A stretch of DNA of 64,000 bases from Annona cherimola (GCA_030490835.1 CM059971.1:74666224-74730223); one strand, 5' to 3'. Positions 20,910 through 32,753 are shown, counted from the first letter of the stretch. Made by a program: numbers and translations. Notes: a model not told the origin generated them from the letters alone.

Positions 20910-22421
20910 TCATCTTCCCCGAAGGCGTATTGAATTTCCTCTCTTCGGAAGGGTTTTGCAGGCTGCTTTTGTGGGCGGCTTTGCTTTATCTGGCTGCTTC
21001 TTAACCTCTGTAGTGTTCGAAGAGGTCTCTTCAGTTTTCTTCTTCTTAAACATAGTAGTTGTGAATAACTCCTTCTTCCAGGCTTTTTGTTGAGACAACA
21101 AATACTCTTTTCTACAAGCTTCTGTAGCTAGGGCCTGAAATGTACTTAGTTGTTCATTCATCAGTAATGAGATTTCCATCTTGATGTCATTCCGACAAAG
21201 ATTGACCTTCATTGCTTGAGAGAGGGGTGCTTGACATCGGTTAGCGGCCCTCTGCCATTTGGTGTTGTAGTCTTCAACCGGTTCGTCCTTCTTTTGGGAC
21301 AATGTAGATAATTCCGATAGTTGTACTTCTCGTGTAGTATCAACGAATCGGGAGATGAACATTTTCTTCATCTCTTCCCATGTTCGCACTGAGCTGGTTG
21401 GGAGAGATATGTACCATTAGAAAGCATTACCAAAAAGAGTATTGGGGAACATTCGAAGACAAAAATTTGAATGGTGTGCCCAGTTGCCCATGGCATAGTG
21501 AAATGATGCTAGGTGCTTTAACGCACTCCCGGTCCCATCGAATTGGATCTTTGGTGGCTTCAAATCCCTAGGTAGCAACTCTGCTTCAAACTATAGGGGA
21601 TAGGACTTGTTGATTGTCGTTGTAGGGACCCCAGTAAGTTGAGGTGCCTGGCGACGAAGGCATTCAGCCACAAGCTGATGCATCATCTCCTTTTGTGCGA
21701 TGATCCCGGGCAGAGACTCCATGGGTGTGTTTACCCATGTATCTTGAGTTCGGGGGGCATTGATAAGCAGATTATTAAATTGCGGAAAGCCTTGTTCCAA
21801 TTCTGCATTTTCATCTTTCTCGGTTCGCTGCCTGGTTGGTTTCTCGGGCTGATGGACTGATTGACGGTTCCTTGGTGATAGCGGCTGATGGGAACTTGTT
21901 GTCTTGTTGCCTGGAGTTTCCATAGCCCGTTTCATACTTTTAATTTCCTCCTGGAGATCATGAATGAGATGAGACTTGGGTGTGAGAACCTCTTCTTCTT
22001 CGCCCACCATGTAAGAGGCTTCAAATTGGCCTCTTGACAGAGCAGCCCTAATACCTTCAGGATGAGAAAGGTTACATAATGGCGGCGTAATGGGCATTGC
22101 AGCTGCCCTTGACCGGGTCAACATCTCCGAAGCTTTTGAAGTGCTTGGTTGGGTGAGGTCCACCATGTTGACTTCCATTGTTTGGAGGAGATACCTCCTC
22201 CTTTTAGCTTCTCTCTTGGGGTGCGACATCCGATGCTCTCCTCGGGATGGGGCCACGACAGGTGCATAAGTCATATCCTCCCTCAGTCTGATCAATGAGG
22301 CGAATTGATTTTTGTGTATAAAATTTGGGATTAGCCTGAGCGCCGTACGTGGATACGTCGTATGGCGCTTGTGAGGATACCGCAATTCGTTAAGGAGTCT
22401 TGGCTTTTGGGATGCTCTCAA
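20910..22421 (-). pseudogene. gag, main capsid domain
   Basis: The N-terminal part (22421-21594) is basic then acidic and contains EEEEVLTPKSHLIHDLQEEI. The capsid-type domain follows: LKPPKIQFDGTGSALKHL, then ISLPTSSVRTWEEMKKMFISRF and KKDEPVEDYNTKWQRAANRC. A Lys-rich tail ends at 20910. Two in-frame stops break it: TAG at 21591-21593 and TAA at 21417-21419, just before WY. A frameshift separates it from the knuckle. The pattern matches the retrotransposon gag family. Confidence 0.75.
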
Positions 22422-22905
22422 TTTGCGAGCTTCTGCAGTGGCTTCTTCTGCAGCCTACCCCTTTGTCGGGGGTGTGAGAACAACATATATCTTGGCCCTG
22501 GTGGTAGTGGTGGTGAAGCCTTCAAGTTTAAACCGGAGTTGTTTTCCCGAACTATTTTTTCTGATGTGCTTTTTTCTTTGGTTTCCTTGATGCATGATGA
22601 GGAACCGTTACTATGTTGGCAGTATCATGGTGACCTGGAGACTTGGCTCTAGCTTGTGAGCTAGATGGAGCAGCGATTGACTGATGGGGCGAATGCGTCA
22701 GATTGGGGATGACAAATTACAAGGTACCCAAACCTGATCGGACAATAATAGGTCATTGCGGCTTGAATCGGTCATTTCTTCCATCGACCAATGGAGCATC
22801 AAGCTGAGAAACCTTGGCCTATCTTCTTGACTTCTTCCGTTCCCGGGTGTCATCTCGATTAGGTCGGGAGGCTAGGTCAACAATCCTTGAGGCCGCCCGA
22901 CCGAA

Positions 22906-23475
22906 TCAGCGAGTGATGATACATTGAACAGAATTTGGTACAACTTTGTTCCCATTTCGGGGAACATTGGCTTCTGGTCGACAAGTTGGCGCTAGCTGGG
23001 TTGTAGTAGATTGTCTTGCAGACCTTTTCATGGAGTGGGACAGCAAGACAGGTTGTCCTGCAGGCTGTTGTGTTGCTGGTTGGGCTGGTGTAGCAAGCCG
23101 ATGGGCGGACTTCTCAGCATAGTCCGACTGCAGAGCAGGTGGGCCTATTCGGATTGGCGCCTGCAGAGACGTCGTCGGTCGGATAGGAGTGGTCCTAGGG
23201 CCTTGAACAATAAGAGGCTCTTTGAGTAGTGCAGATCGATCTCTTCTTTGCTTGATCGTTGCAGGAGAGTAGTTGACGTGTCGACATACACGGTGTTCCG
23301 GTTTCTCTGGTACGCGAATAAAGTGATGCGGGATAGCCGCATCCATGTGGTTTGGCTCAAAAATGACAACCACCATTAGGCAGGAATCCGAAAGCCATTG
23401 AATACGCCATGAGATCTGCAAAGGAGCACTTCTGAGTGTTAGCAGTGAGAAATTAAGTAAGCATATAAAGACCAT
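22906..23475 (-). pseudogene. leader ORF, Pro/Gln/Ala-rich, upstream of gag
   Basis: An open stretch of about 190 codons begins about 34 nt downstream of the primer-binding site. It contains Pro/Gln/Ala-rich sequence (LATPAQPATQQPAGQP) and basic segments, with no recognised domain. It may be the N-terminus of the polyprotein, separated from gag by about 480 bp with stops. The only support is position and composition. Confidence 0.4.
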
Positions 23476-23508
23476 AGTTTTCAGCTCTTAAAGATGAAGG
23501 GAGAATGT

Positions 23509-23526
23509 TTCACGTCGGGTTCACCA
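23509..23526 (-). other. primer-binding site, tRNA-Trp
   Basis: In element sense TGGTGAACCCGACGTGAA, 2 nt (AA) after the LTR end ...CCGGAACA. Its complement, TTCACGTCGGGTTCACCA, is what I know as the 3' end of plant cytosolic tRNA-Trp plus CCA, an 18-nt match. This fixes the strand of the element and shows that the right repeat is the 5' LTR. Confidence 0.85.
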
Positions 23527-25495
23527 TTTGTTCCGGCCTCGTGAAAAATTGTTTTCCTCCGGTTTTGAAAATAAATGCTTAATTAATTCCCCAGTAAAAT
23601 TTTAAAGCATTTAATTCTTTAACCGAGTCCGAAAAGTATATCACAGAAATATTTTGCATTGTGTTCCACATTTTGATTTTACATCTTCAACAAGAAAACC
23701 CTTGATTAAAAGAGCTTAATACGATAGTCCATAAAAAACTGCTTATTTTTATTGAAATAATAATGAAATGCGTAGAAGATCTTTCTACGTCTTTACAAGT
23801 GCACGAAAAATCGTGTCTGACAAAAATATAAATATAAGTGAGTGCACTTCGCCCCACGCCGTGACTCGAAGTATATGACGCAACACGCCGTGACTTAAAT
23901 GTGAGGTACATGACGCCACACGCCGTGACTTAAATGTGAGGTATATGACGCCAAGCGCCATGACTTAAATGTGAGTTTACGCTTAGCCCGTCGACCAGCG
24001 ATGACTCGGTTTGGGAACTAGTGTGGGGCCCGTCGACTACACTAGTGACCCTACACAGCAACTAAGTGCGCTCTTAGCTTCTGGATTTACGCAGCAGACC
24101 AGCATGTCCCGCTTTCAGCTTCTGTACTTGTACAAGAAACCAGCGTCTCCTGCATTCAGTCTCTGGGTTGAAATTTAAGTGGTTTTAATTGGATTTAACC
24201 GAATTTTGAAAGTATGTTTGGGTCGACTTGGACCATCTAAAAGGGGTTCGAGCCCAACTGGGCACGTTGAAAAGAGTTTGGGCCTAACTGGGCTTGACTA
24301 AATCAATTTGGGCTCAACAAGGTTTATTGGGGGATTATGGGCGATCTTGGGCTTGTTGAAGAATTTTGGGCCTGAGTGGGCTTGTTGAGGGGTCTTGGGC
24401 CCAAGATGGCTCGCTTAGACATTAAGGCTCGGGTTGAGCAAAGAGGTCATTTTTTTTCATATATATATGTATATATATATAATAGAAAGGTACTTAGCCC
24501 CATGTATTAACTTAACCCACTGCCTGGAGAGTATTTACTCGAGGAGAAGTATATAATTTTTTTCATAATATATATATATATATATTTGAAAGTCTCTAAG
24601 ATATATGTGTGTATTTTAAAATAAAATATATTTTTTTTGGGGCCCGCGGGACACATATATTTTAGAAAATAAAATATTCATTTTTGGAGGCACGCGAGAC
24701 TCATATATATTTTAGAAAAATAAAATATTCATTTTTGGACACTCGCGGGACATGTATATAATTTTAGAACATAAAATATTCATTTTTGGAGGCCTGCAGG
24801 ACATGTATATAATTTTAGAAAAATAAAATATTCATTTTCGGAGGCTCGCGGGACATCTATATATTTTTAGAAAATAAAATATTCATTTTTCAAAGCCCGC
24901 ATGACTCATATATATTTTAAAAAATAAAATATCCATTTTTGAAAGGCCTTTTAATATATATATGTATTTCAGAAAATAATGTATATATTTTTGGAAGAGT
25001 TGTAATATATATATGTATTTTAAAAAATAAAATATTCATTTTTGAAGGCCTTTTAATATATATGTATAATATAATATATATATTTTTCGAGGTTATATAT
25101 ATATATATTATCTCGGGATCCTCGGGCCACCTTTTTTTTTTAATGGGAAAACTTATCCCTGGATCCCGGGCCATTCTATGGCACGCTCGGTGGGATCCCG
25201 GGACCGCGGGCCTACATATATATATATATATATACTATTATTTTTTTTATATCATAAAAACACTTAGCCTTATATATATACATATATATGTGGAGGCCCT
25301 AGAGATCCCGAGACCCCGACCCTTGTGTATATATATATTATTATATATTTTTATCATAAAAATACATAGCTTTATATAGATATACGTATATATATATATA
25401 TATTATATGGCGGCCCGTGAGATCCCGGGACCCCGGCCCTTGTGTATATATATATTATTATATATTTTTATCATAAAAATACATAGCTTTATATA

Positions 25496-25850
25496 GAGAG
25501 CTGTTCCGGTGCAGCGTCACTGCACCGGAACAGCAGTGCAGTAGCCCAAAAATGGGCCCCACATGATTATGAAATCATGATCTACTCCACCCATTATATT
25601 TAGAATAATGTATTCTATTACCATACCAATTTTCATCCAAATCAGATACTTTAAAGTTGTTATTTACATCAAACTATTTTATTACGTTGGATTTATACCA
25701 TTTTCAGATGGGGGCCATATACATATCTGATTGGGATGAAAATTGGTATGGTAATAGAATACATTATTCTAAATACAATGGGTGGAGTAGATCATAATTT
25801 CATGATCATGTGGGGCCCATTTCAGCGATGCTGCACCAGAATATATTCCC
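25496..25850. mobile_element. foldback MITE inserted in the right LTR only
   Basis: A 355-bp near-palindrome. Left-arm motifs 'gatctactccacccattata' and 'taccataccaattttcatcc' recur inverted in the right arm. The terminal parts pair as GTTCCGGTGCAGC and its diverged complement. Flanks show TTTATATA on both sides (25488-25495 and 25851-25858), a possible 8-bp duplication although in simple sequence. The left LTR lacks it. Confidence 0.8.
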
Positions 25851-26542
25851 TTTATATATATATGTATATATATATTGTATGGCCCACCCTGTGCGCAGGA
25901 AAAATGGTTTTTGAAAACAATATATATATATATATGTATATGTGTATATATATTTTCATATATAGAAAATATACATATATTTTTTTTTGAAAAAGAAAAA
26001 TACTTAACCTGTGTGACAATTCAACTCGCCAGTCGGAGAGTATCCACGTTGAGAAAAGTAGTTTTTGAAAATAATATATATGTATATATGTATATATATT
26101 TTTTATATATATAGAAAATACACACATATATATTTTTTATTTTATTTTTAAAGGAGAAAAATACTTAACCCGTGTGTCGATTCAACCCGCCAGTCGGGGA
26201 GTATCCACGTTGGGAAAAGTAATTTTTTTTCGAAAATAATATATATACTTTTAATAACACATATATAGTAAAAATATACTTAACCCGCGTGTCAATTCAA
26301 CCCACCAGTCGGGGAGTATCCACGTTGGAAAAAGTATTATTATTATTATTATTATTTTAGAAAATAATTCATACATATGTATGTTTTTTTAATAAGAAAG
26401 AATCTCTTTTCTTTTACCTAAAAGAAAGAAAGAAAAAAAAATCTGGAGAACTCACGTTCTCTTTTCTTTCAGCATGGGAGAGCTCTCGTCCTGGTTGAGT
26501 TGTCTACTCCCGTCGTTCCTCCTTTTTTTCGTATGAGGGTTC

Positions 26543-26550
26543 TATTTATA
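26543..26550 (-). promoter_or_regulatory. LTR TATA box (5' LTR)
   Basis: TATAAATA on the element strand, the same context as in the left LTR, with four CCGCGG motifs at 26601-26735 upstream. This is the likely promoter of the element's genomic RNA. Confidence 0.6.
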
Positions 26551-26984
26551 GGCCTTGGACAGTGCAGGCAATTCCGCAGTTTTCCAGGAAAGAAGTGTTA
26601 CCGCGGAACTGACAACCTTCTTCCACGTGTCCTTGGTTCCCTGGTTCCGCGGTTTGAGCGCTTCGACACCGAGGTTCCGCGGGTATGGGTATCCATCGTG
26701 TGCAGCTTCGTTGCAGTTCAACTATGGTTCCGCGGGTAAGTGTGGCGTGCACCTCACGCCCTGTCGCATATCACTGTCTTCTTTTCTGTTTGGAGCTTCT
26801 TTTTTCATGAAAATCGAGTGCTTTCACTATGTTGGATTAAACCCAAGCTCTGTCATCAGCTTCTGTGGCTACACATGCAGTTTGAGTGCTCCCTTCCTTA
26901 GAAACTTCTGACAGCGGCAGGGAGGTCTCTGCTGTCTCAACTAAAGGCAAAGCCTCTTCTTTCACCACTACACTTTCCCCGTCA

Positions 26985-27552
26985 CACTAGTCAGGTTTGT
27001 TGTCAGGGAAAATCGTAGCCAAACAATACAAGACCTCTGCAACTTCTTCCTCTTCTTTGGTAATTGAAATGAGCTGCTTCGAAGATCTGACGAAGCTTCC
27101 TTGCTTCGTGTTGTGCTTGGATCTTTTCATGCCATTAACGCTGGGCAATTCAGCTTCATTCAAAATATGATGATGTCTTTTTGCATCAGGAACTGGGGGG
27201 GAGACTCTCGGCTGCGCTTGCTCATTGTTGATCTTAATTTCCTTAGAACCGAAGGAGGATCGGCATGGCCGCAATCATCAGAGGCCTTGCCGTTGATCTT
27301 ATATCTCTTGTCGTTGCCGGTGCTTGGCATGCGATGCTCCTCTTCTCCTCCAGACACCTCACCACCCATCTCACTGTCGTCGCGACTCGGGCTTGCTCTC
27401 CAGCTCACTCTTGCACTTCTTACTTTCTCTTTCCTTGATTTCTTGAAAAACAAAACGTTGTTATATCCGTTTAGAGTAGATGCCTTCGGCTGTCGTTGCT
27501 TGGAAGGCGATGATCGGCTTCCCCCACGTCTCAATTCTCGGGCCTTGTCCAT
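26985..27552 (-). pseudogene. captured 5' part of a host gene (right LTR), weakly TIC-like nuclear protein
   Basis: Second copy of the segment at 8671-9385. ATG at 27552 (MDKAREL) leads into a Ser/Arg/Lys-rich region. A seven-C run near 27195 shifts the frame, and the other frame then gives PSVNGMKRSKH and ITKEEEEVAEVLYCLATIFPDNKPD before a stop near 26987. The stop is a difference from the left LTR, where the frame continues. Confidence 0.55.
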
Positions 27553-27834
27553 TTGCGACCAGTGACATCGACCGCAGATGCGTGCCACACACGAAATCGA
27601 TTTAACCCTACTCCGTAAAAGGATCAGAATGTGATTGTCCTTCAAATTTTAAGAGGACCCAAATCATCAGATGGACTCGGAGGAATGTCCAGACGGATTA
27701 CGAACGAAGCAATACCAGAAGATTCCCGCAGCTCTTCCAATCCAACTCTCTCACTTGAAAACAAAGAGAAATATCGAACCTTCCACCCACCCTGCAAAAA
27801 ATCCTGTAGCATCCCAAAACCGACTCCTCTCACT

Positions 27835-28080
27835 CTATTCACAGGCCAATTTGGTGTCGAAGCTACTCAAGCAGATTGGGAATGCTTGAAACGCAGAAAA
27901 TGGATACCGGTAATCCATGGTAAACATATCTTTTGCAACCTTGCCAAATTGCAGAATGATTTTATCATGCTCTGGTGGAGCCGACTGTGCAGGTGTTGGT
28001 GCTCCCGGAGCTGGTTGTGTAGCAGCAATGAGCTGGAAGTTCTTTACAGAAGCAACTGTTACCCGTCCCTTGAAGTTCAT
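27835..28080 (-). pseudogene. captured last exon of a tubby-like protein gene (right LTR)
   Basis: 81 open codons with [35 protein letters not shown] and [12 protein letters not shown] and a stop. It is the same as the left copy apart from four residues (Lys/Arg, Arg/Gln, Ala/Val, Ser/Pro). As the last exon only, it lacks the rest of the tubby domain and any F-box. Confidence 0.9.
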
Positions 28081-28311
28081 GACTTTTTTTTTTGTTTTCT
28101 TTCATATATATATATGCTCTCTTTCTTCTTCTTCTTCTTTTTTTTGTTGTGATTTTTTTTTTCTTCTCTTTTTTTTTCTTTTTTTTTAAAAAATATAAAA
28201 ACCCTTGGCTATCTGTGATAATACTATTTTTCTAGCCGTTTGCAATTTTTTTCTTCTTCTTTCTCCCCCTTTTTTTCTTTTTTTTTACAGATGAAAAATC
28301 ATATTAATCAT

Positions 28312-29171
28312 ATAATCGCAGTAGACTCATGGTTAAAAATATACCTCATTAGTTTTCAAATCTAATAAAAATATTTAGAATTAGGATTAAAAGTAGTGGG
28401 CACTTTAGAATTTACCTAATATTTTTACTAATTAAGAAAATCTTGCATGCAATAGGCAAAATGGATTTCATACAATCCTTGAGGTGGACTCGTTCACATT
28501 AGTGGTGTCAAATAATCTTATACATGTTGTAGTGCTGCTTTGGCAAACTCCCAAAGCCTCAAACAAACTTGTCTAATCAATTTAAGTCTGAAAAGCCTCA
28601 ACCTCGTTCATCCAATTGCATAAAAGATGCATGTCTCACTTGTCTTTAAACTTAAAATAAGTTATAATATTATAAAATGAGACAGAAATGGAAAAAATAT
28701 ACTTTTTATATCACTACAAAAAATTTAACCATAAGTGATAAAATTGAAATCATCAAGTTACATAGCCCCTATTTTTTTATGAAAGGAAGAAATTAGTATT
28801 ACCCCAAAAATGTCCAAAAATACATGATTTACAATGATATTTGGTGAGTTGCCACACTAAGATTTTACACTTTCAACTATTGACGAAGTAAAAAACCCAA
28901 AAAATGTGTTGTCTAGTTTCTTGTCCGCATTACATGGAGAAATTCAATCGATTGCAGCTTGGCTGCATGTTTCATGATATTCTAAACTATCGTAACTTCT
29001 GAAGACAAGATAGGAGACTTTTCATTCAAAAAACTTACTAATATACTAGAAGCCTGTACTTTTTGCACAAAGGCAGAACTCTTTGCTAGTGGAGCTAGTT
29101 GCATATAATATCTCACCTCATGTTATAATAAAGGAGAAAATAAAACATTCTTTATCACAAAAATGAAAATT
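28312..29171. other. non-coding flank, distant copy of 34790-35195
   Basis: No coding region seen. About 28440-28680 shares scattered stretches with 34795-35060 (such as 'cccaaagcctcaaac' and 'agatgcatg'). Both lie downstream of the two VQ copies and belong to the same segmental duplication. A CACTACAAAAAATTTAAC motif at 28712 resembles a CACTA transposon end, with no partner found. Confidence 0.5.
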
Positions 29172-29227
29172 AATTAGCCCGTAAAGCCAGCAATTCATAG
29201 AGGTCATCAGGAATCTCCACGCACGTA

Positions 29228-29845
29228 AGGGTGTTAACGGAACAACTAAACGGGTTGGAGTCTAATCCTAATCTTAACTCATTTAAAATATCTCAACCCT
29301 AATCTATTTATTAATCTATTTAAAAAAACTCAACGTTAACTCATTTACAACCCATTTAATAAATAGATTGATGGGTTGTTAACGAGTTGTATAGAAAATA
29401 ATCTGAAAGCTTAAACTCTAGTAGATGATGATCTTGTAGGGAGAGACGAGAGAGTATTTTCGGCGTAGGGGAAATGAAAATAGGGCAGTAATGAAAAATT
29501 AGAATTATGGAAGCAGTGGAAAAATGAAAATTAGGTGACTGGAGGAAGACTTAGAGAGAAAAAATAACCAAAAAGTTTACATGTATATATATAAAACTCT
29601 AATGAGTTAAGTAAGTTAAATGGGTTGAACGAATTAAACAGGTTGAACATGTTATATAGGTTAAATGGATTACTAAACGGATTAACGAGTTATAAAATCT
29701 TAACCGTAATCCATTTATTTAATTAAATGGTTAAATGGATTGGCGGATCATAACTCATTTATTCAAAAATCTCAACCCAGACTCATTTATAAATGGGTTG
29801 GACGAACGGGTTGACGGGTTGATCATGACCATTAACACTCCTACA
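29228..29845. mobile_element. hAT-like non-autonomous element in the VQ pseudogene
   Basis: The ends AGGGTGTTAACGG and, inverted, AGGAGTGTTAATGG form terminal repeats. The subterminal regions are rich in 'gggttg' and 'aacgggt' motifs. The flanks CGCACGTA (29220-29227) and TGCACGTA (29846-29853) match at 7 of 8 positions, fitting the 8-bp duplication of hAT elements. The intact VQ gene has no insertion at this place. Confidence 0.75.
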
Positions 29846-30075
29846 TGCACGTATATACTCATCGGCTCCTCGCCATCATGATTCTGAAATTCCTCCGCCC
29901 GGTGGAGCCGAAGAGCCAAAATTCGTCCTCTACTCCATCACAAGCCATCTCATGCACCACCTGCTTCTCTGTATCAGCAGTGGCGCTGTGGGATCCCTCC
30001 GGTACTATTTCCGCGGAGCTGGAGTCTCTTCCCGTGAGGCGCTGGCCACAACATCTCTGAAGCTGAGAGGATTAT

Positions 30076-31563
30076 TGATGAGCTGCGTATATGTCTATCA
30101 AATTGCTCGCTATTTACGCAAGTATTCGTGCCATGTCAAGTAATAAAGAGTGAGTAGAGTATCGTTCCCATGAGGAATTATTAACTGGAATTATTATTTA
30201 GCTTAACTGCTTTCGGGGGTTGTGAAATTTTGAGTTTGTGGTCCTATTAAACTAATAATTGCGAAGGAAAATTAGAGTAGAGATATGAGACTACTGGATA
30301 CTAAAACGGGTTTACTTATTAGGGATGACAGATGGATAGATCGGAATCCTTGAATCTAAACTATATTGCTTTGGTTCTTGTTAAGCGGATTGCATATGAA
30401 TTTACTAGCCCAAGTTCATGTATCTCCATATATGTCATTAAATAAAGTGAAATTGATAAGTTCATAACTTGTATAATGACTACACAGGGTTTAACGGTAT
30501 ATTCTTATCCGTTAAACAACTCTCCTTACACAAAGGTCGAAACCTGTGCTTTGCACATAGATCTGGCAAAGATCTCCCTTTTCCAATGGTAAATCAAACA
30601 ATTAAATCATCTTTCAAGATAGCTAATCTTGTAAAAGCATTATACTCACACATGCAAAGGTAAATCATACACAACTATGTATATAAGCTTAAATATTCAT
30701 TCCTGAATATTCTAAGAACCAAGAAACAATACAGTTTAGAATTCAATTCATCCTAACTATCCATCTAATGGAGGTTTAATTCAAAGACATGATCTTAACA
30801 ACCACAACATCTATATAAAAAGTATCCATAAGGCAGAGAAAGAAAATTGGAAAGAATAAGAAAAACTGTTTTCCGGCGGTTTCCACCAATGGGACTTGAA
30901 TTCCTTCTTCAATCCGAGCTTTAATCTTGATTCCCGCTTTCTCTTGCACTGTAGTTCGTTCTCAGGCTTTCCTCTCCTCTCTTTTTCGCGCGAACCCCTA
31001 GGAACTACATATAGAGTCCCCTTTTGCGCAGCTTACGCACTGGAATATTCGCATACGGATGTGTATTGGCGCCTAGGCGCCAACTCTCTTGTGCTAAGTA
31101 GCTTGGACACATTCTAGAAACCCTAGGAATTTCTGCACTGGCGCCTAGGCGCCAACTCCCTGGATGTGATTTTTAACTTGTCGTTTCAGCAATGTTTTCC
31201 CTTGAGTTGCATGTTGATAAAGTGGCGCCTAGGCGCGAACTCTCTGGACTGCTCCATGTCAGCTGTGTGTGCTGCAAATGGTCAAGGCGTGTAGGGTGGC
31301 GCCTAGACGCCAACTCCCTGTCTTTGGATGCCTCACCTTGTATTTAACTCGTCCGTTTTGCCTTCGCGTGTCCCGTCCTCCCTGCAAAAGATGAAAAAAC
31401 AAAATAAATAGACTAAAAATGCCTAAATAATGCTGAAATTGCCTAAAAACTAATTAATGCTCTTAAAATGCAAAGCGGATGAAAATTAAGCTAAAAGAGT
31501 GCAAATTAAGCCTAATTTCTCGAACTAACACACAAATTAAGTCTGGAATGGGCATGATTATCA
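30076..31563. mobile_element. solo LTR, 1488 bp
   Basis: Begins TGATGAGC and ends GATTATCA (TG...CA), with exact 5-bp duplications ATTAT at 30071-30075 and 31564-31568. No internal retroelement coding exists, so it is a product of LTR-LTR recombination. Its family is not determined. It sits within the VQ pseudogene. The right half carries four spaced GGCGCC palindromes. Confidence 0.85.
31067..31312. repeat. four spaced copies of the palindrome TGGCGCCTAGGCGCCA in the solo LTR
   Basis: Copies start at 31067, 31139, 31223 and 31297, so spacing is 72-84 bp. Each is followed by 'aactc(t/c)c'. The third and fourth have one mismatch each. Confidence 0.85.
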
Positions 31564-31790
31564 ATTATCAAGAGCACTGTGGGATCACTGGCGCATTGCG
31601 CAGACATGAGCTAGAGCTGTTGGGTTGGAATTCTTTCTCTTGGAGTTTGCCGGCAAGCATGCATGAAGAGATTTTATACAAGCAGGAGCAGCAGAGTAAG
31701 AAGAAGCGAAGAACCGAGTATTGACCTGGGCGTGTTCTGAGTTTTCACTCGTCTACGGACGTTTCATGAATCGGTCCCGACCCCCGAGTT

Positions 31791-32750
31791 AGAAACGCAA
31801 CAAGGAAAAAACACGAGATCGGAGGGGGATTACGCAGGCGTGTGGACTCTCGATTGACGACAACTGGGAGTGTTGACTAGTAGGAAGGGACAGCTCTAGG
31901 TCTCCTCGAGTCCCTGCACATGCGGTTAACGGTCTTCCGTGCATGTCTTCAAGAAAAGGGCATCCAGTGGTCCCCGTAAAAAGACTTTTCGCCAGATTCA
32001 TTAATTTTAGAGAGACAATAAATTAACAGGCTGTTTGGCATTTGCGAAAACTCGACTGCCAAGCCAAAATTTATGAGAGTTGGGGGGCTGACTCAAAATT
32101 TGTGTTTTTCATGCCCTGCATCAAATGGTCATTCATTTAGCTGCGTCTGCAGCTCATACCAGGCATGCATTGCATTTGCTTTTCTGGTTCATGGCATTCC
32201 AGCGGGGAGCAGCAAATCTCGATATTTGACATTTGGGCTGTGATCAGCTTTTCCTCCGTCAGCTATGACCAAAAATCAGCAATTAATTAATGAAGGATGC
32301 TTTTAATATGCACAACAAGGACACTTCTAACTTGCAGATGATCGTCGAGCGGTGAGCTTCACCGCTCCTTATATTTCTATTTTAACGTGGAGAGTATGCG
32401 AGAGGAAGGGAAAAAAAAATTGAAATAACAATTGAAGAAAAAATCGATGTGAAGAAGGGCAGATATGTAATAGTTATTTATTTATTTATTTAGCGAACCC
32501 ACAACATCCCAATCAAGACTTGAACCATAAAATATTCATCATACTTAAAATAATGATTCTACATGATTATATAACACTAAAAATTTAAATTTATACATAT
32601 TTTTATATATTTTTTAAAAGATGTAGCTCACCCTGTTTGATATAAGTTTTAGTATTTTTTGTAAATAGTTTTTCATATTTTAATAAAATATAGTAACAAA
32701 TACAACAGTCAGATTGGATTTGACATGAATCATTGAGATCGTCCTGCTAC
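31791..32750. other. non-coding; upstream part of the duplicated VQ segment, then AT-rich DNA
   Basis: 31791-32030 still aligns loosely with 35700-35930 ('tggtccccgtaaaaagactttt' against its counterpart near 35860). Beyond it I see no gene. A short (TTTA)n run lies at about 32477-32493. Confidence 0.5.
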
Positions 32751-32753
32751 TCT

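Larger units (their letters stand above)
4571..28311 (-). mobile_element. giant Ty3/gypsy retrotransposon, Tat/Ogre-like, minus strand
   Basis: Two long direct repeats (4571-10144 and 23529-28311) bound a 13.4-kb interior. On the minus strand the order is LTR, tRNA-Trp primer site, leader, gag, knuckle, two more gag-like domains, protease, RT, RNase H, a second archaeal-type RNase H, integrase. An ORF in the opposite direction follows, then the 3' LTR. The second RNase H, the LTRs of about 5 kb and the antisense extra ORF are hallmarks of the Tat/Ogre branch. All coding parts carry stops or frameshifts, so this copy is not autonomous now. No target duplication could be identified at 4570 and 28312. 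The left LTR is about 0.8 kb longer than the right because of array and MITE differences. Confidence 0.9.
23529..28311 (-). repeat. 5' LTR (right copy) of the Tat-like element
   Basis: Direct repeat of 4571-10144. Its inner end, in element sense, is CCGGAACA directly before the primer site. The outer end fades at 28310-28311. It contains the same tubby exon, second captured gene, CCGCGG cluster, TATA box and tandem arrays, with shorter arrays and a different MITE. U3 from 28310 to about 26515 is inferred from the TATA box at 26543-26550, leaving about 3 kb for R and U5. Confidence 0.85.
29172..31790 (-). pseudogene. VQ-motif gene pseudogene, broken by two insertions
   Basis: A duplicate of the intact VQ gene at 35196-35585 and its upstream region. 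The C-terminal end is at 29172-29227. After a 0.62-kb hAT-like insertion the middle part continues at 29846-30075. After a 1488-bp solo LTR the N-terminal end and promoter continue at 31564-31790, including the same 'gagattttatacaagcag' TATA region. The VQ core itself appears lost or strongly changed at the LTR junction. It cannot encode the protein. Confidence 0.85.
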
